Shown: positions 1-8,893, numbered from the stretch's first letter. The stretch is DNA of 64,000 bases from Bacteroidota bacterium (GCA_018266055.1 JAFDYT010000006.1:248001-312000), one strand, 5' to 3'. Translations and numbers: made by a program. Notes: a model not told the origin generated them from the letters alone.

Positions 1-310
1 CCCGATCCGCAGAGATGACTTTATCGATAGCCACTCTTCATACCGTAACGCGTATACTAAAACAACAAAGGATTCTACCGTTACTCTTCCTAACGGAACA
101 ACCAAAACTATTCATGTAGACAATTATACCAGAAACCCTCAAGGATTTATCTCTTTGATTTCTGATAAAGTAAGAGTTTACAAAGGAGGTTCTTGGAAAG
201 ACGTTGCTTACTGGATGTCTCCTGGAACACGTCGCTTCCTGGATGAAGATTCAGCAACGGCTACAATTGGTTTCCGCTGCGCAATGATTAAAGCCGGCTC
301 TAACTATTAA
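1..310 (+). CDS. gldJ: Gliding motility lipoprotein GldJ, C-terminal end (partial)
   Basis: An open frame entering from the left edge (codons start at position 2) ends at TAA 308-310 and gives about 102 residues. The tail contains KGGSWKDVAYWMSPGTRRFL followed by DEDSATATIGFRCAM, the C-terminal signature of the formylglycine-generating-enzyme-like fold as it occurs in GldJ and GldK. The TRRFLDED and GFRCAM wording fits GldJ better than GldK. In characterised gliding Bacteroidota GldJ is an outer-membrane lipoprotein that stabilises the gliding and type IX secretion machinery. The N-terminal lipobox lies outside the window, so the lipoprotein nature is inferred from the family. A strong terminator follows 20 bases after the stop. 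Confidence 0.8.
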   Translation, partial: PIRRDDFIDSHSSYRNAYTKTTKDSTVTLPNGTTKTIHVDNYTRNPQGFISLISDKVRVYKGGSWKDVAYWMSPGTRRFLDEDSATATIGFRCAMIKAGSNY

Positions 311-330
311 TCCTAAAGAAATTTTCTAAG

Positions 331-360
331 AAAAAGGCTCCGAAAACCGGGGCCTTTTTT
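331..360. terminator. Intrinsic terminator between gldJ and the comF-like gene
   Basis: An 11-pair stem (331-341 with 349-359, one G-T pair) closes a 7-base loop. It has an A-run on the left arm and a T-run on the right, so it can work in both directions. It ends gldJ on the plus strand and overlaps the stop codon of the minus-strand comF-like gene at 359-361, so one hairpin can serve both convergent genes. Confidence 0.85.
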
Positions 361-1081
361 ATTGTGCTTCAGCGATACATGCGATGCTTAATTCATCACA
401 ACCCGCATCAATAAGTTGTTGACCACACGCCTCCAGGCTCGCGCCGGTAGTGATAATATCGTCTACAAGAAGTATCCGCTTATTTTTTACAAGCTCCTTT
501 CGGGCAACGGCGAAAGCCTCTTTTACATTTTCCCATCGCTGCATTTTTGATTTCCGCGTTTGCGAAAGTGTGTTTGTAAGTCGTCGAACCAGGTGATCAT
601 CGAAGGGTACATCCATCGCAGCGGAAAGACCTTCTGCAAATTTGCTGCTTTGATTAAATCCTCGCTTGGCCTGTCTGGACGGATGTAGCGGCATTGGAAT
701 GATTATGTCAAATTGATTTTTTTCTGCTCTCTTCATCTCATTTCCAAACAGCTCACCAAGCCGCACAGCAACTTCTGGATGATTGTTGTATTTCATTTGA
801 TGCAATAAATGTTGCACAATTCCGGTTTTTCTAAACTTCAAAAACGCTACAGCATGTTTCAGTGGAAGCCGTCCGATGAACTTTCTGTGAATGGGGTTAT
901 CTTCATTCCACAAATAGTCGGTGCGGGGAAGATCAATGAGGCATTTTGTACAAAGTATTTGCTCACCGCTCACCAATCCTGTTGAACAACCAAGACAATA
1001 TTCAGGAAAAAACAAGGCGGCAAAGTCAGCCAGTAGCCGCTCAACGGTAAGCGCGTTTGATTTAATGGTGAACAAACTCAT
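359..1081 (-). CDS. ComF family phosphoribosyltransferase-like protein
   Basis: 240 residues, the usual length for ComF. The N-terminal part has a four-cysteine zinc ribbon (C29, C32, C44, C47). The C-terminal part is a type I phosphoribosyltransferase fold with PMPLHPSRQAKRGFNQS (about 129-145) and the PRPP-loop signature RILLVDDIITTGAS (about 202-215). ComF proteins are linked to DNA uptake in competent bacteria; in Bacteroidota the role is largely untested and no enzymatic substrate is established. The gene starts at ATG 1079-1081, is divergent from the AhpD-like gene only 18 bases away, and ends inside the shared terminator. Confidence 0.85.
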   Translation of the reverse strand: MSLFTIKSNALTVERLLADFAALFFPEYCLGCSTGLVSGEQILCTKCLIDLPRTDYLWNEDNPIHRKFIGRLPLKHAVAFLKFRKTGIVQHLLHQMKYNNHPEVAVRLGELFGNEMKRAEKNQFDIIIPMPLHPSRQAKRGFNQSSKFAEGLSAAMDVPFDDHLVRRLTNTLSQTRKSKMQRWENVKEAFAVARKELVKNKRILLVDDIITTGASLEACGQQLIDAGCDELSIACIAEAQ

Positions 1082-1099
1082 CTTTGCATCAAAAATTCT

Positions 1100-1441
1100 A
1101 TGAGCCTAGTAGAGCAATTTAATGATTACCGCAGCAAAATGAATGAAAAAATTCTGGCTGCCGACAATCTGATCATCAAACGAATATTCAATCTTGACAC
1201 CAATGCCTATCAGGCAGGGGCACTCGACGTAAAATCAAAAGAGTTGATTGGCTTGACTTGTTCTCTTGTGCTGCGGTGCGACGATTGCGTGCGATACCAT
1301 CTTGGCAAATGCAAAGACGTGGGTTTTTCTACGGAAGAAGTGCATGAAGCGATGGGTGTGGCCACGCTTGTAGGGGGCACGATCGTCATTCCTCATTTGC
1401 GCAGGGCTTTCGAATATTGGGATGAACTAACTTCCAAATAG
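1100..1441 (+). CDS. Carboxymuconolactone decarboxylase / AhpD-like protein
   Basis: 113 residues, all-helical CMD fold. The redox motif C60-D-D-C63-x3-H67 matches the CxxC...H active site of AhpD-type alkylhydroperoxidases rather than true gamma-carboxymuconolactone decarboxylases, which lack the cysteines. A thiol-dependent peroxide-detoxifying or disulfide-reducing role is therefore the better inference. It starts at ATG 1100. Its TAG stop (1439-1441) shares its last base with the GTG start of the next gene, so the two are very probably translationally coupled. Confidence 0.8.
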   Translation: MSLVEQFNDYRSKMNEKILAADNLIIKRIFNLDTNAYQAGALDVKSKELIGLTCSLVLRCDDCVRYHLGKCKDVGFSTEEVHEAMGVATLVGGTIVIPHLRRAFEYWDELTSK

Positions 1442-1800
1442 TGTTCAAGCGCGACCTGGAACTTGACCGTCAGTGGCAAGAGTTGCTCAATGCGCTCGAA
1501 ACCTCCTTAGGAAAAAAACCTAAAGATCTCAACGGCGTCTTATTTATTATCGGCGTGCAGGAATTGGGGAGGGGCGCAAGAAATTTCTCGAAAGAGGAAA
1601 AGCAAGATCTGATGCACATTGCCATTTGCAAAGTGTTAAGTCTCGCTGGCTATTATGTTCTGGAAGGAACCGATGTCGAGGGTTGGCCGCATTGGAAGCT
1701 GGTGAAAAAACTACCCCATTTTGATTTGATCGAGCAAGAAAAGCTGCTGAAAATGCACGTCGTTGAATATTTTGAAAAAGAACAGGGCTGGACGTTTTGA
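1441..1800 (+). CDS. Conserved-looking hypothetical protein coupled to the AhpD-like gene
   Basis: 119 residues from GTG 1441, which overlaps the preceding stop by one base. I do not recognise a named domain. The sequence is soluble and mixed-charge, with a central helical stretch (FSKEEKQDLMHIAICKVLS) and an aromatic C-terminus ending in GWTF. There is no signal peptide, membrane segment or cysteine pair beyond a single Cys. The one-base overlap argues that it works with, or is expressed together with, the AhpD-like protein. The 112-base gap to the DUF4175 gene marks the end of this two-gene unit. Confidence 0.65.
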   Translation: MFKRDLELDRQWQELLNALETSLGKKPKDLNGVLFIIGVQELGRGARNFSKEEKQDLMHIAICKVLSLAGYYVLEGTDVEGWPHWKLVKKLPHFDLIEQEKLLKMHVVEYFEKEQGWTF

Positions 1801-1912
1801 AATCGCGGATAAATTGTTTCCACATCTTATACCTTCTTTGAATCCATTCGCTGCGGTGTTAAATTGGTTGTTTAAAACATTAAGGAATCTAAAGACGTTG
1901 TAACAACCTGGC

Positions 1913-4900
1913 ATGGATGAGGGGATAAACGACATTGAAAAAAAGATTGCATCATTCCAACGTAGATATTATCTAAATCTACTGATTCGGGGTGCGATAC
2001 TTTTCTCGGCGATTGTTCTGGGGTATTTCTTGCTGGCGACAGTCCTTGAATATCTCCTCTGGATGGGAAAATTCTTCAGGCTCTGCGTCTTCCTTTGTTT
2101 CTTTATCCTTGTCGCTTATTTCTTTTACCGCTTCTTTTGGAAACCTCTTCTTTGGTGGATTTATAAAAAGGGGATTCGTGAAGAAGACAGCGCCAGGATG
2201 ATCGGCAAATTTTTTCCAAATGTTGCTGACCGGCTGTTGAATGTAATTCAACTAGCATCTCTAAAAAATGAAAGCTCGCTTGTGAAAGCAAGCATTTCTC
2301 AAAAGTCATACGAGCTGAGGGGGATTGAATTTGAGAAGGCTATTAACCTTACCGAAAACAAAAGGTATTTCCGTTATCTGATTATCCCGGTGGGTATAAT
2401 TTTAATATTAGTCTTTGTTGACTCCACTATTTTCACACGAAGCACCGAACGTATTGTTTTATTCAATCGCGAGTTTTCTCCGGAAGCTCCTTTTGCGTTT
2501 AATATCACAAATCAAAATCTTTCTGCCTTTTTCAATGAAGACTTTACTCTTCGCCTATCACTAGATGGTGCGGCGGTGCCAGAATCTGCCTATATTATTA
2601 ATGGCAACCAGCGGTGGAAAATGGAGTCGGGGGGTGCCGGAAAATTTGAATACACGTTCGAAAAAATCCAAAGCTCATTTACTTTTCAGATTGAGGCCTC
2701 AGGATTTTATTCTAAAACTTATTCGCTCACCATTGTAAACAGGCCCTCACTTACACAGGTAAAAATGCAACTCAGCTACCCGGCTTACACGGGTCGTAAA
2801 GCAGAAGAAATCACGAATGCCGGAAACATTGAAATCCCGGAAGGCACTTTTGTCCGATGGAACATTCAAACGTTGAACACGGCTACCGCCAAAATTCAGT
2901 TTGCTTCCAGCAAAGCCGATCAGAACATGCAATTAGTTGATGATCAGGTGTTTAATTTTAGAAAAGTATTTACCTCTTCTGATCAATATTCCATCATCCT
3001 TGAAAACGATGCAAGCAAAAACGTTGACAAAATTGACTACTCGATCAATGTTGTGAAAGACCAATATCCTGAGCTATTCATAGAAAATGTGAAAGACTCC
3101 GTGCTGTATAAATCCGTAATGCTGGCCGGCCAGGTTAAAGACGATTACGGCATTAGTAGTTTGCAATTGAATTATAGCATAGAAGGAGACACCCGCACTT
3201 CAAAAGATATCAAGAGCATAAAGTTGCCAATCGCACAGGGACAACTCCAGCAAAATTTCTTCTTTCCCTGGAACCTTGATTCTCTCCATTTAAAGTCAGG
3301 AGATCAATTGAATTATTTTTTTGAAGTGTGGGACAACGATGGAGTGAATGGAAAAAAATCTACCCGATCTGCCACCTATACTTTCGCCTTGCCGAGCAAG
3401 GAAGATATTAAGAATGAAATAGCCAACCAGCAAAATGCAACGGAAAACAAAATTGACAGGAGCCTGAAAAAAGCCAAAGACCTGAAAGAATCCATTGATG
3501 ATGCCAGGCAAAAATTAAAAGGCAAACAAAACCTGGATTGGCAAGACAAGAAACTGCTGGAAGACCTGGTCACAAAAAAGCAACAACTCGATCAAACCAT
3601 CGAAGAGCTCAAAAAAGAAAATAAGTTGCTTGAAGAGCAGAAAGAATCATTCACAAAAGAAAATGACCGTATCAAAGAAAAGTCAGAACAGATACAGAAG
3701 CTGATGAATGAACTGCTTGATGAGGACACAAAAAAACTATTTAAAGAACTGGAAAAACTCCTGAAGGAGAATGCCGATTTGCAGCAAGTGCAAAAGATGC
3801 TCGATAAAATGGATCGCAAGGAAATTAATCTTGAAAAAGAACTCGAAAGAACGCTGTCTCTTTTCAAGCAATTGCAATACGATTACAAATTGGACCAGGC
3901 AATCAATGAACTCAAGTCACTTTCCGAAAATCAGGAAAACCTAATCAAGAAAACAGAAGAATCGGCTAAAGAGAAAGAAGGAGAAAAGAACCAAAGCAAC
4001 CAGGCTGACCAATCCAAGCAAGATCAAAATCTGGCGAAAGAACAAGAGTCTCTGAAAAATGAAACGCAGAAACTCGAAAAGTCTGTGGATGACCTCAACA
4101 AATTAGGAGAAGAAATTGGTAACAAAGACAAGCTTCCTGAAAAGGAAGAGTTCAACGAACTTGAAAACTCTCAACAACAAAGTCAAGAATCTTTAGAGAA
4201 AGGGGAGCCAAAAAAATCCGCCGAGAAACAAAAACAGTCTCTGAAGAAGATGCAACAGATGGAGAAGCAGATGGAAGGGGCGCAGAATGCGATGAATATG
4301 GAAATCGATTCTCAAAACCTTGAAAGCCTGAGGCAGATTGTCCACGGGTTGATAAAGCTCTCCTATGATCAGGAGAATTTGATGAAGGAGTTTAATTCCA
4401 TTCAGCAAACCGATCCAAAAAATATTCAGATTTCGCAGAGTCAACTCAAGCTTCAGGATGATGCTAAAATACTGGAAGACAGCTTGTTAGCTCTTTCAAA
4501 AAAGGATGCCATGCTGAGTTCGATCGTCACCAAAGAAATTGGCGACCTCAACGATCACATTGAAAAAGTGGTAGGCCACATGAAAGAACGACGTAAAGGA
4601 AATGCAAGTGCCGAGATGCAGTTTTCGATGACCAACATTAACAACCTTGCACTGATGCTAAATGATCATTTTGAAATGATGATGAATATGTTGGCAAATG
4701 CGATGCCATCGGCCAAGGGAAAGAAACAACAGAAAGGGAAAAGCCTTGGAAAAATGCAGCAGGATATAAACCAGAGAATTGAGCAGTTGAAGAACGGCCA
4801 AAAGACTGGCCGCCAGTATTCGGAAGAGTTGGCAAAGATGGCAGCCGAACAAGCGAGAATTCGGAAGGCATTAGAAGAAATGCAGGAAAAAATGAAGAAA

Positions 4901-5233
4901 GAAGGAGGGAAGGAAATCGGGAATGACATTGGTGGTAAAATGGAGCAAACCGAGTCTGATTTGGTCAACAAGCGAATAACGGAGCAAACCATACAGCGGC
5001 AAAAAGAAATTCTTACGCGACTTCTGGAAGCAGAGAAGTCTATGAGGGAGCAAGACATGGACGAGGAGCGAAAAGGAGAAACGGCCAAGAACTATGACAA
5101 AGAAATTCCCAAGGCTTTTGAAGAGTATTTAAAATTAAAGGAAAAAGAGGTAGAATTGCTAAAAACAGTTCCGCCACGGCTTTTTCCTTACTACAAAAAA
5201 GAAGTAACAGAATATTTTAAACGAATTAACTAA
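1913..5233 (+). CDS. DUF4175 family membrane-anchored coiled-coil protein
   Basis: 1106 residues. The N-terminus has two strong membrane helices (about 20-45 and 52-75) and a third near 153-168. A beta-rich extracytoplasmic region (about 185-490) follows. The rest is an extremely Lys/Glu/Gln-rich coiled coil (about 495-800) and a second helical segment with Met-rich patches (about 840-1000). This order matches the DUF4175 family common in Bacteroidota, whose function is unknown. A periplasmic scaffold role is only inference. The next gene starts 7 bases after the stop, so it probably heads a run through the ATPase, ybeY and mnmG. Confidence 0.85.
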   Translation: MDEGINDIEKKIASFQRRYYLNLLIRGAILFSAIVLGYFLLATVLEYLLWMGKFFRLCVFLCFFILVAYFFYRFFWKPLLWWIYKKGIREEDSARMIGKFFPNVADRLLNVIQLASLKNESSLVKASISQKSYELRGIEFEKAINLTENKRYFRYLIIPVGIILILVFVDSTIFTRSTERIVLFNREFSPEAPFAFNITNQNLSAFFNEDFTLRLSLDGAAVPESAYIINGNQRWKMESGGAGKFEYTFEKIQSSFTFQIEASGFYSKTYSLTIVNRPSLTQVKMQLSYPAYTGRKAEEITNAGNIEIPEGTFVRWNIQTLNTATAKIQFASSKADQNMQLVDDQVFNFRKVFTSSDQYSIILENDASKNVDKIDYSINVVKDQYPELFIENVKDSVLYKSVMLAGQVKDDYGISSLQLNYSIEGDTRTSKDIKSIKLPIAQGQLQQNFFFPWNLDSLHLKSGDQLNYFFEVWDNDGVNGKKSTRSATYTFALPSKEDIKNEIANQQNATENKIDRSLKKAKDLKESIDDARQKLKGKQNLDWQDKKLLEDLVTKKQQLDQTIEELKKENKLLEEQKESFTKENDRIKEKSEQIQKLMNELLDEDTKKLFKELEKLLKENADLQQVQKMLDKMDRKEINLEKELERTLSLFKQLQYDYKLDQAINELKSLSENQENLIKKTEESAKEKEGEKNQSNQADQSKQDQNLAKEQESLKNETQKLEKSVDDLNKLGEEIGNKDKLPEKEEFNELENSQQQSQESLEKGEPKKSAEKQKQSLKKMQQMEKQMEGAQNAMNMEIDSQNLESLRQIVHGLIKLSYDQENLMKEFNSIQQTDPKNIQISQSQLKLQDDAKILEDSLLALSKKDAMLSSIVTKEIGDLNDHIEKVVGHMKERRKGNASAEMQFSMTNINNLALMLNDHFEMMMNMLANAMPSAKGKKQQKGKSLGKMQQDINQRIEQLKNGQKTGRQYSEELAKMAAEQARIRKALEEMQEKMKKEGGKEIGNDIGGKMEQTESDLVNKRITEQTIQRQKEILTRLLEAEKSMREQDMDEERKGETAKNYDKEIPKAFEEYLKLKEKEVELLKTVPPRLFPYYKKEVTEYFKRIN

Positions 5234-5240
5234 ACCTACA

Positions 5241-5654
5241 GTGGCCGGAGTAAATAACATCAGTATTGAAATTCCTTCTCTTTCAGAGAACATACGGATC
5301 ATCGAAAGTTTTATTGACAACGCCAAAGAAAAATATCACCTGGATGATGATATCTATGGCAACATAATGATTGCCGTTACTGAAGCCGTCAACAACGCCA
5401 TAAAGCACGGCAACAAGGATGACTCATCTAAAAATGTGATGATCTCCCTTTCTCTTGAAGAAGGGTTAATTAAATTCAAGATCGAAGATGAAGGAAGAGG
5501 TTTTGATTTCCATAAACTTCCTGATCCCACTTCCCCTGAAAATCTTTCTAAACCCGGAGGCCGGGGAATATTCCTAATGAAGCACCTTTCCGATGAGGTG
5601 GATTTTAAAGACAATGGGAAAATAGTTGAGCTTAGCTTTTACATGAATCAATAG
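5241..5654 (+). CDS. RsbW-like ATP-binding (HATPase_c) anti-sigma / switch kinase
   Basis: 137 residues from GTG 5241. It is a stand-alone GHKL ATPase: N-box EAVNNAIKHGNKDD (about 49-62) and G-box with DEGRGFDF and GGRGIFLMKHL (about 83-118). There are no sensor or dimerisation domains, as in serine kinases of the RsbW/SpoIIAB type that hold sigma or anti-anti-sigma partners. No partner STAS or sigma gene is adjacent, so the target is unknown. It lies 7 bases after the DUF4175 stop, and its TAG is immediately followed by the ybeY ATG, so translation is likely coupled. Confidence 0.85.
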   Translation: MAGVNNISIEIPSLSENIRIIESFIDNAKEKYHLDDDIYGNIMIAVTEAVNNAIKHGNKDDSSKNVMISLSLEEGLIKFKIEDEGRGFDFHKLPDPTSPENLSKPGGRGIFLMKHLSDEVDFKDNGKIVELSFYMNQ

Positions 5655-6092
5655 ATGCCCATACGTTTTTATTCTGAAGACGTAGCTTTCAAGATCAAAA
5701 AGCCCAGAAACACATCGAAGTGGATAAAACTCGCGGCCCAGAAGGAGAGACAATCAATTTCTGAAATCACCTATATTTTTTGTTCCGACAGGTTTCTGTT
5801 GCCACTAAACCAGAAGTTTCTCAACCACGATACACTCACTGATATCATCACCTTCGATTATTCTTCCGATGGAAAAATTTCAGGTGAGATTTACATCAGC
5901 GTGGAACGAGTAGAGGAAAACGCCCAGAAATTTGAATGCCCTTTTGATAATGAACTTCGCCGGGTGATGATCCATGGCGTTTTACACCTGATGGGCTATA
6001 AGGACAAAAAAGCTGGCGATAAAATCACCATGCGCAAAAAGGAAGAAGCTTATCTATCTTTGTGGACTAAAACGTTCCACGTGAAACATTAA
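5655..6092 (+). CDS. ybeY: Endoribonuclease YbeY (rRNA maturation)
   Basis: 145 residues, normal length. YbeY is a single-strand endoribonuclease for 16S rRNA 3' processing and ribosome quality control. The metal motif reads HGVLHLMGYKD: H107 and H111 are the first two ligands of the usual H-x3-H-x5-H set, but the third His is replaced by Asp (D117). I believe this GYKD form is common in Bacteroidota, and Asp can still bind zinc. The ATG directly abuts the upstream stop. The last codons overlap a parS-like palindrome (6073-6088), so the 3' end of the gene doubles as a DNA site. Confidence 0.92.
   Translation: MPIRFYSEDVAFKIKKPRNTSKWIKLAAQKERQSISEITYIFCSDRFLLPLNQKFLNHDTLTDIITFDYSSDGKISGEIYISVERVEENAQKFECPFDNELRRVMIHGVLHLMGYKDKKAGDKITMRKKEEAYLSLWTKTFHVKH
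6073..6088. promoter_or_regulatory. parS-like ParB-binding site 1
   Basis: CGTTCCACGTGAAACA differs from the classical chromosomal parS (TGTTNCACGTGAAACA) only at the first base. It lies in the last codons of ybeY, upstream of mnmG, a gene often found beside the replication origin. It is probably a ParB (Spo0J) centromere site. It sits 39 bases centre-to-centre from a second copy. Confidence 0.75.
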
Positions 6093-6111
6093 GTGGGGAA
6101 ATCCCACACAA

Positions 6112-6127
6112 CGTTCCACGTGGAACA
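6112..6127. promoter_or_regulatory. parS-like ParB-binding site 2
   Basis: CGTTCCACGTGGAACA contains a perfect 14-base palindrome (GTTCCACGTGGAAC, 6113-6126) and matches the parS core CACGTG with near-consensus arms. It lies 9 bases before the mnmG start. Between the two sites there is a further small dyad, GTGGG-GAAAT-CCCAC (6093-6107). Confidence 0.75.
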
Positions 6128-6136
6128 AACCAAATT

Positions 6137-7999
6137 ATGTTTCCAGAATACGACGTCATTGTAATTGGGGCCGGTCATGCCGGATGTGAAGCTGCCGCCG
6201 CCGCCGCGAACATGGGATCAAAGGTTCTTCTTGTAACCATGAATATGCAGACTATAGGCCAGATGTCTTGCAACCCAGCAATGGGGGGAGTCGCAAAAGG
6301 CCAAATCGTAAGAGAGATAGATGCATTAGGTGGATACTCCGGAATTGTTTCTGACAGATCGATGATCCAATTCAGGATGCTAAATCGATCCAAAGGCCCA
6401 GCAATGTGGAGCCCCAGAACTCAAAACGACAGAGCGCGCTTCGCAGAAGAATGGCGGCTGATGCTTGAGCAAACACCAAACGTAGATTTCTGGCAAGAAA
6501 TGGCTGTTGGGCTTTTAGTAAAAGATAAAAGGGTCACAGGAATTAAAACCTCTCTGGGCATCGACATCAAAGGAAAATCTGTAGTCCTTACCAATGGAAC
6601 ATTCCTGAACGGAAAAATACATATAGGGGAAAAGAATTTCGGAGGAGGAAGAACAGCAGAAAAAGCAGCAACGGGCCTGACAGAGCAATTAGTTGAGCTT
6701 GGCTTCGAATCAGGTAGAATGAAGACCGGAACTCCACCAAGAGTGGATAGTCGCTCTTTAAATTTCAACCACATGGACGAACAGCCAGGGGACGAAAATC
6801 CAGGAAAGTTCTCCTACTCAAACACAAAAGCACTTGAGAAGCAGGTAAGCTGCTGGATAACATATACAAACGAATCTGTCCATAAAACACTTGAAAAGGG
6901 ATTTGATAAATCACCCATGTTTCAAGGACGGATTAAAGGACTTGGACCAAGATACTGCCCGTCTATTGAGGATAAAATAAACCGGTTTGCAGAAAGGGAA
7001 CGGCACCAAATCTTCGTAGAGCCAGAAGGATGGAATACTATAGAAGTTTATGTCAATGGGTTCTCTACCTCATTACCAGAATCCATTCAGTATGAAGCGC
7101 TGACTAAAATACCTGGCTTTGAAAAGGTGAAAATGTTTAGGCCAGGTTACGCTATTGAATACGATTACTTTCCTCCCACACAACTTAAAACCAGTCTCGA
7201 AACGCAGCTTATCGAGAACCTGTTCTTCGCTGGTCAAATCAATGGCACAACGGGGTACGAGGAAGCGGCATGTCAAGGGCTTATGGCTGGAATCAATGCC
7301 CACAACAAAATCAATGAAATAGAACCGGTAGTATTTAAAAGATCAGAAGCTTATATCGGAGTTCTAATTGACGACCTCGTTAACAAAGGGACCATAGAGC
7401 CTTATAGAATGTTTACTAGTCGCGCAGAATATAGAATTCTCCTCCGCCAAGATAACGCTGATATGAGATTAACCGAAAAGGGTCATGCAATTGGTCTAGC
7501 TAGCGAAGAACGACTTGAAGCAGTGAAAGAGAAGAAAAGTAAAGTAAACAAGTTAGTAGGGTTGATTACGGAAGCAAGGGTATCACCGGAGGAAGTCAAC
7601 TCTATACTTGAAGTCAATGGATCGCCACGCATCGAAGAAAAAGTACCGCTACTCAATCTGGTGAAGAGACCTCAATTCGGAATCAAAGACATTGAAAAAA
7701 CCAGCTCAGCAATAAGAAACGAATTAGGAAAATATTCAGCAGAGGAAATAGAACAAGCGGAGATTATTATTAAGTACGAGCCATACATAGAGAGGGAGCA
7801 GAAGATGGCTGAAAAGATTGAGAGCCTCGAAAACTTCAAAATAAGAAATGACTTTGACTACGACAAAGTAAAAGCACTCTCTTCAGAAGCAAGAGAGAAA
7901 TTGAAAAAAACCCGTCCTGAAACGATCGGTCAGATGAGCCGAATCAGCGGCGTATCTCCTTCAGATGTATCGATTCTAAGTGTCTATCTTGGCAGATAA
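6137..7999 (+). CDS. mnmG: tRNA uridine-5-carboxymethylaminomethyl modification enzyme MnmG (GidA)
   Basis: 620 residues, normal length. With MnmE it uses FAD and methylene-tetrahydrofolate to modify the wobble uridine (cmnm5U34) of certain tRNAs. The Rossmann FAD site GAGHAGCEAAAAA is at about 11-23; SCNPAMGGVAKG, GTFLNGKIHIG and GRMKTGTPPRVD are family blocks; the C-terminal helical MnmE/tRNA-binding part ends with RISGVSPSDVSIL. The start ATG 6137 lies 9 bases after a parS-like palindrome. No mnmE is in the window. Codon choice is visibly A-rich compared with genes right of 10.7 kb. Confidence 0.97.
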   Translation: MFPEYDVIVIGAGHAGCEAAAAAANMGSKVLLVTMNMQTIGQMSCNPAMGGVAKGQIVREIDALGGYSGIVSDRSMIQFRMLNRSKGPAMWSPRTQNDRARFAEEWRLMLEQTPNVDFWQEMAVGLLVKDKRVTGIKTSLGIDIKGKSVVLTNGTFLNGKIHIGEKNFGGGRTAEKAATGLTEQLVELGFESGRMKTGTPPRVDSRSLNFNHMDEQPGDENPGKFSYSNTKALEKQVSCWITYTNESVHKTLEKGFDKSPMFQGRIKGLGPRYCPSIEDKINRFAERERHQIFVEPEGWNTIEVYVNGFSTSLPESIQYEALTKIPGFEKVKMFRPGYAIEYDYFPPTQLKTSLETQLIENLFFAGQINGTTGYEEAACQGLMAGINAHNKINEIEPVVFKRSEAYIGVLIDDLVNKGTIEPYRMFTSRAEYRILLRQDNADMRLTEKGHAIGLASEERLEAVKEKKSKVNKLVGLITEARVSPEEVNSILEVNGSPRIEEKVPLLNLVKRPQFGIKDIEKTSSAIRNELGKYSAEEIEQAEIIIKYEPYIEREQKMAEKIESLENFKIRNDFDYDKVKALSSEAREKLKKTRPETIGQMSRISGVSPSDVSILSVYLGR

Positions 8000-8893
8000 A
8001 TGCAAGCTCTAGAATTAAAGGAATGTCCACTTTGCCATGGCAAAAATGTGACAATTCGCTTCTCCTGTGAAGATCACACTACGACTCACGAGGAGTTTCA
8101 ACTATCTGAATGTCAGGACTGTACATTCATTTTTACCAATCCTCAACCCGATGAAAGTTCCATTGGTAAGTACTACGATTCCCCCGAGTATATTTCACAT
8201 TCCGAATCAAACAAAAGCCTCTTCGACAAGGTCTATACTTATTTACGAGAAGCAGCGCTAAAATGGAAGAGAGGAATTATCACATCCAATCAGCCAATAG
8301 GAAAAAAATTACTTGATGTAGGATGCGGTACCGGAAATTTTCTTCAGCATATGAAAATGCATGGATGGGAAACCACAGGCGTAGAACCTTCAGAATCTGC
8401 AGCTTCTAAAGCGAGAGCGAAAAAAGTAGGGTCAATATTTCAAAGCATAGATCAGATCGCCAACCAAAAATATGACGTTATCACACTTTGGCATGTATTA
8501 GAACATCTCCATGAGCCAAAAAAGAAATTACAGTCATTAAAAGGACTACTTCAAGAAAATGGCACAATTATTATAGCAGTACCAAATCGTGAAAGTTTCG
8601 ATGCAAAATATTACAAAAACTATTGGGCTGCCTACGATGTACCTAGACACCTCTGGCACTTCAGTCAAGAAAATATTAAATCAATTCTGAACGAGACCGG
8701 CTTTTCCCTAACAGCAACGCATCCCATGAAGCTAGACTCATTCTACGTTTCTCTGCTAAGTGAATCCTATAAAAACAAGAACAGGAGCAAAATCCTGAAT
8801 GCCGTAAACGCCTTACGAATTGGGTTACTTTCTAATTTCAAAGCCAGAAAAAATAAAAATTATTCAAGTCTTATTTACGTAGCGAACAAGTGA
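8000..8893 (+). CDS. Zinc-ribbon class I SAM-dependent methyltransferase
   Basis: 297 residues. The N-terminal zinc ribbon (C9, C12, C38, C41) precedes a Methyltransf_11/23 type domain with the SAM motif LLDVGCGTGNF (104-114) and the post-motif HVLEHLHEP. This form resembles proteins linked to cell-surface sugar or polyketide methylation, but the substrate cannot be read from the sequence. The ATG follows the mnmG stop without a spacer. Its TGA overlaps the GTG of the next gene by 3 bases within the tetranucleotide GTGA. Both arrangements point to one operon. Confidence 0.88.
   Translation: MQALELKECPLCHGKNVTIRFSCEDHTTTHEEFQLSECQDCTFIFTNPQPDESSIGKYYDSPEYISHSESNKSLFDKVYTYLREAALKWKRGIITSNQPIGKKLLDVGCGTGNFLQHMKMHGWETTGVEPSESAASKARAKKVGSIFQSIDQIANQKYDVITLWHVLEHLHEPKKKLQSLKGLLQENGTIIIAVPNRESFDAKYYKNYWAAYDVPRHLWHFSQENIKSILNETGFSLTATHPMKLDSFYVSLLSESYKNKNRSKILNAVNALRIGLLSNFKARKNKNYSSLIYVANK

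Noticed and set aside
6073-6127. CACGTG palindromes considered as a transcription-factor operator for mnmG
   Set aside because: Arms match parS far better than any bacterial operator I know, and placement inside ybeY codons fits a segregation site.
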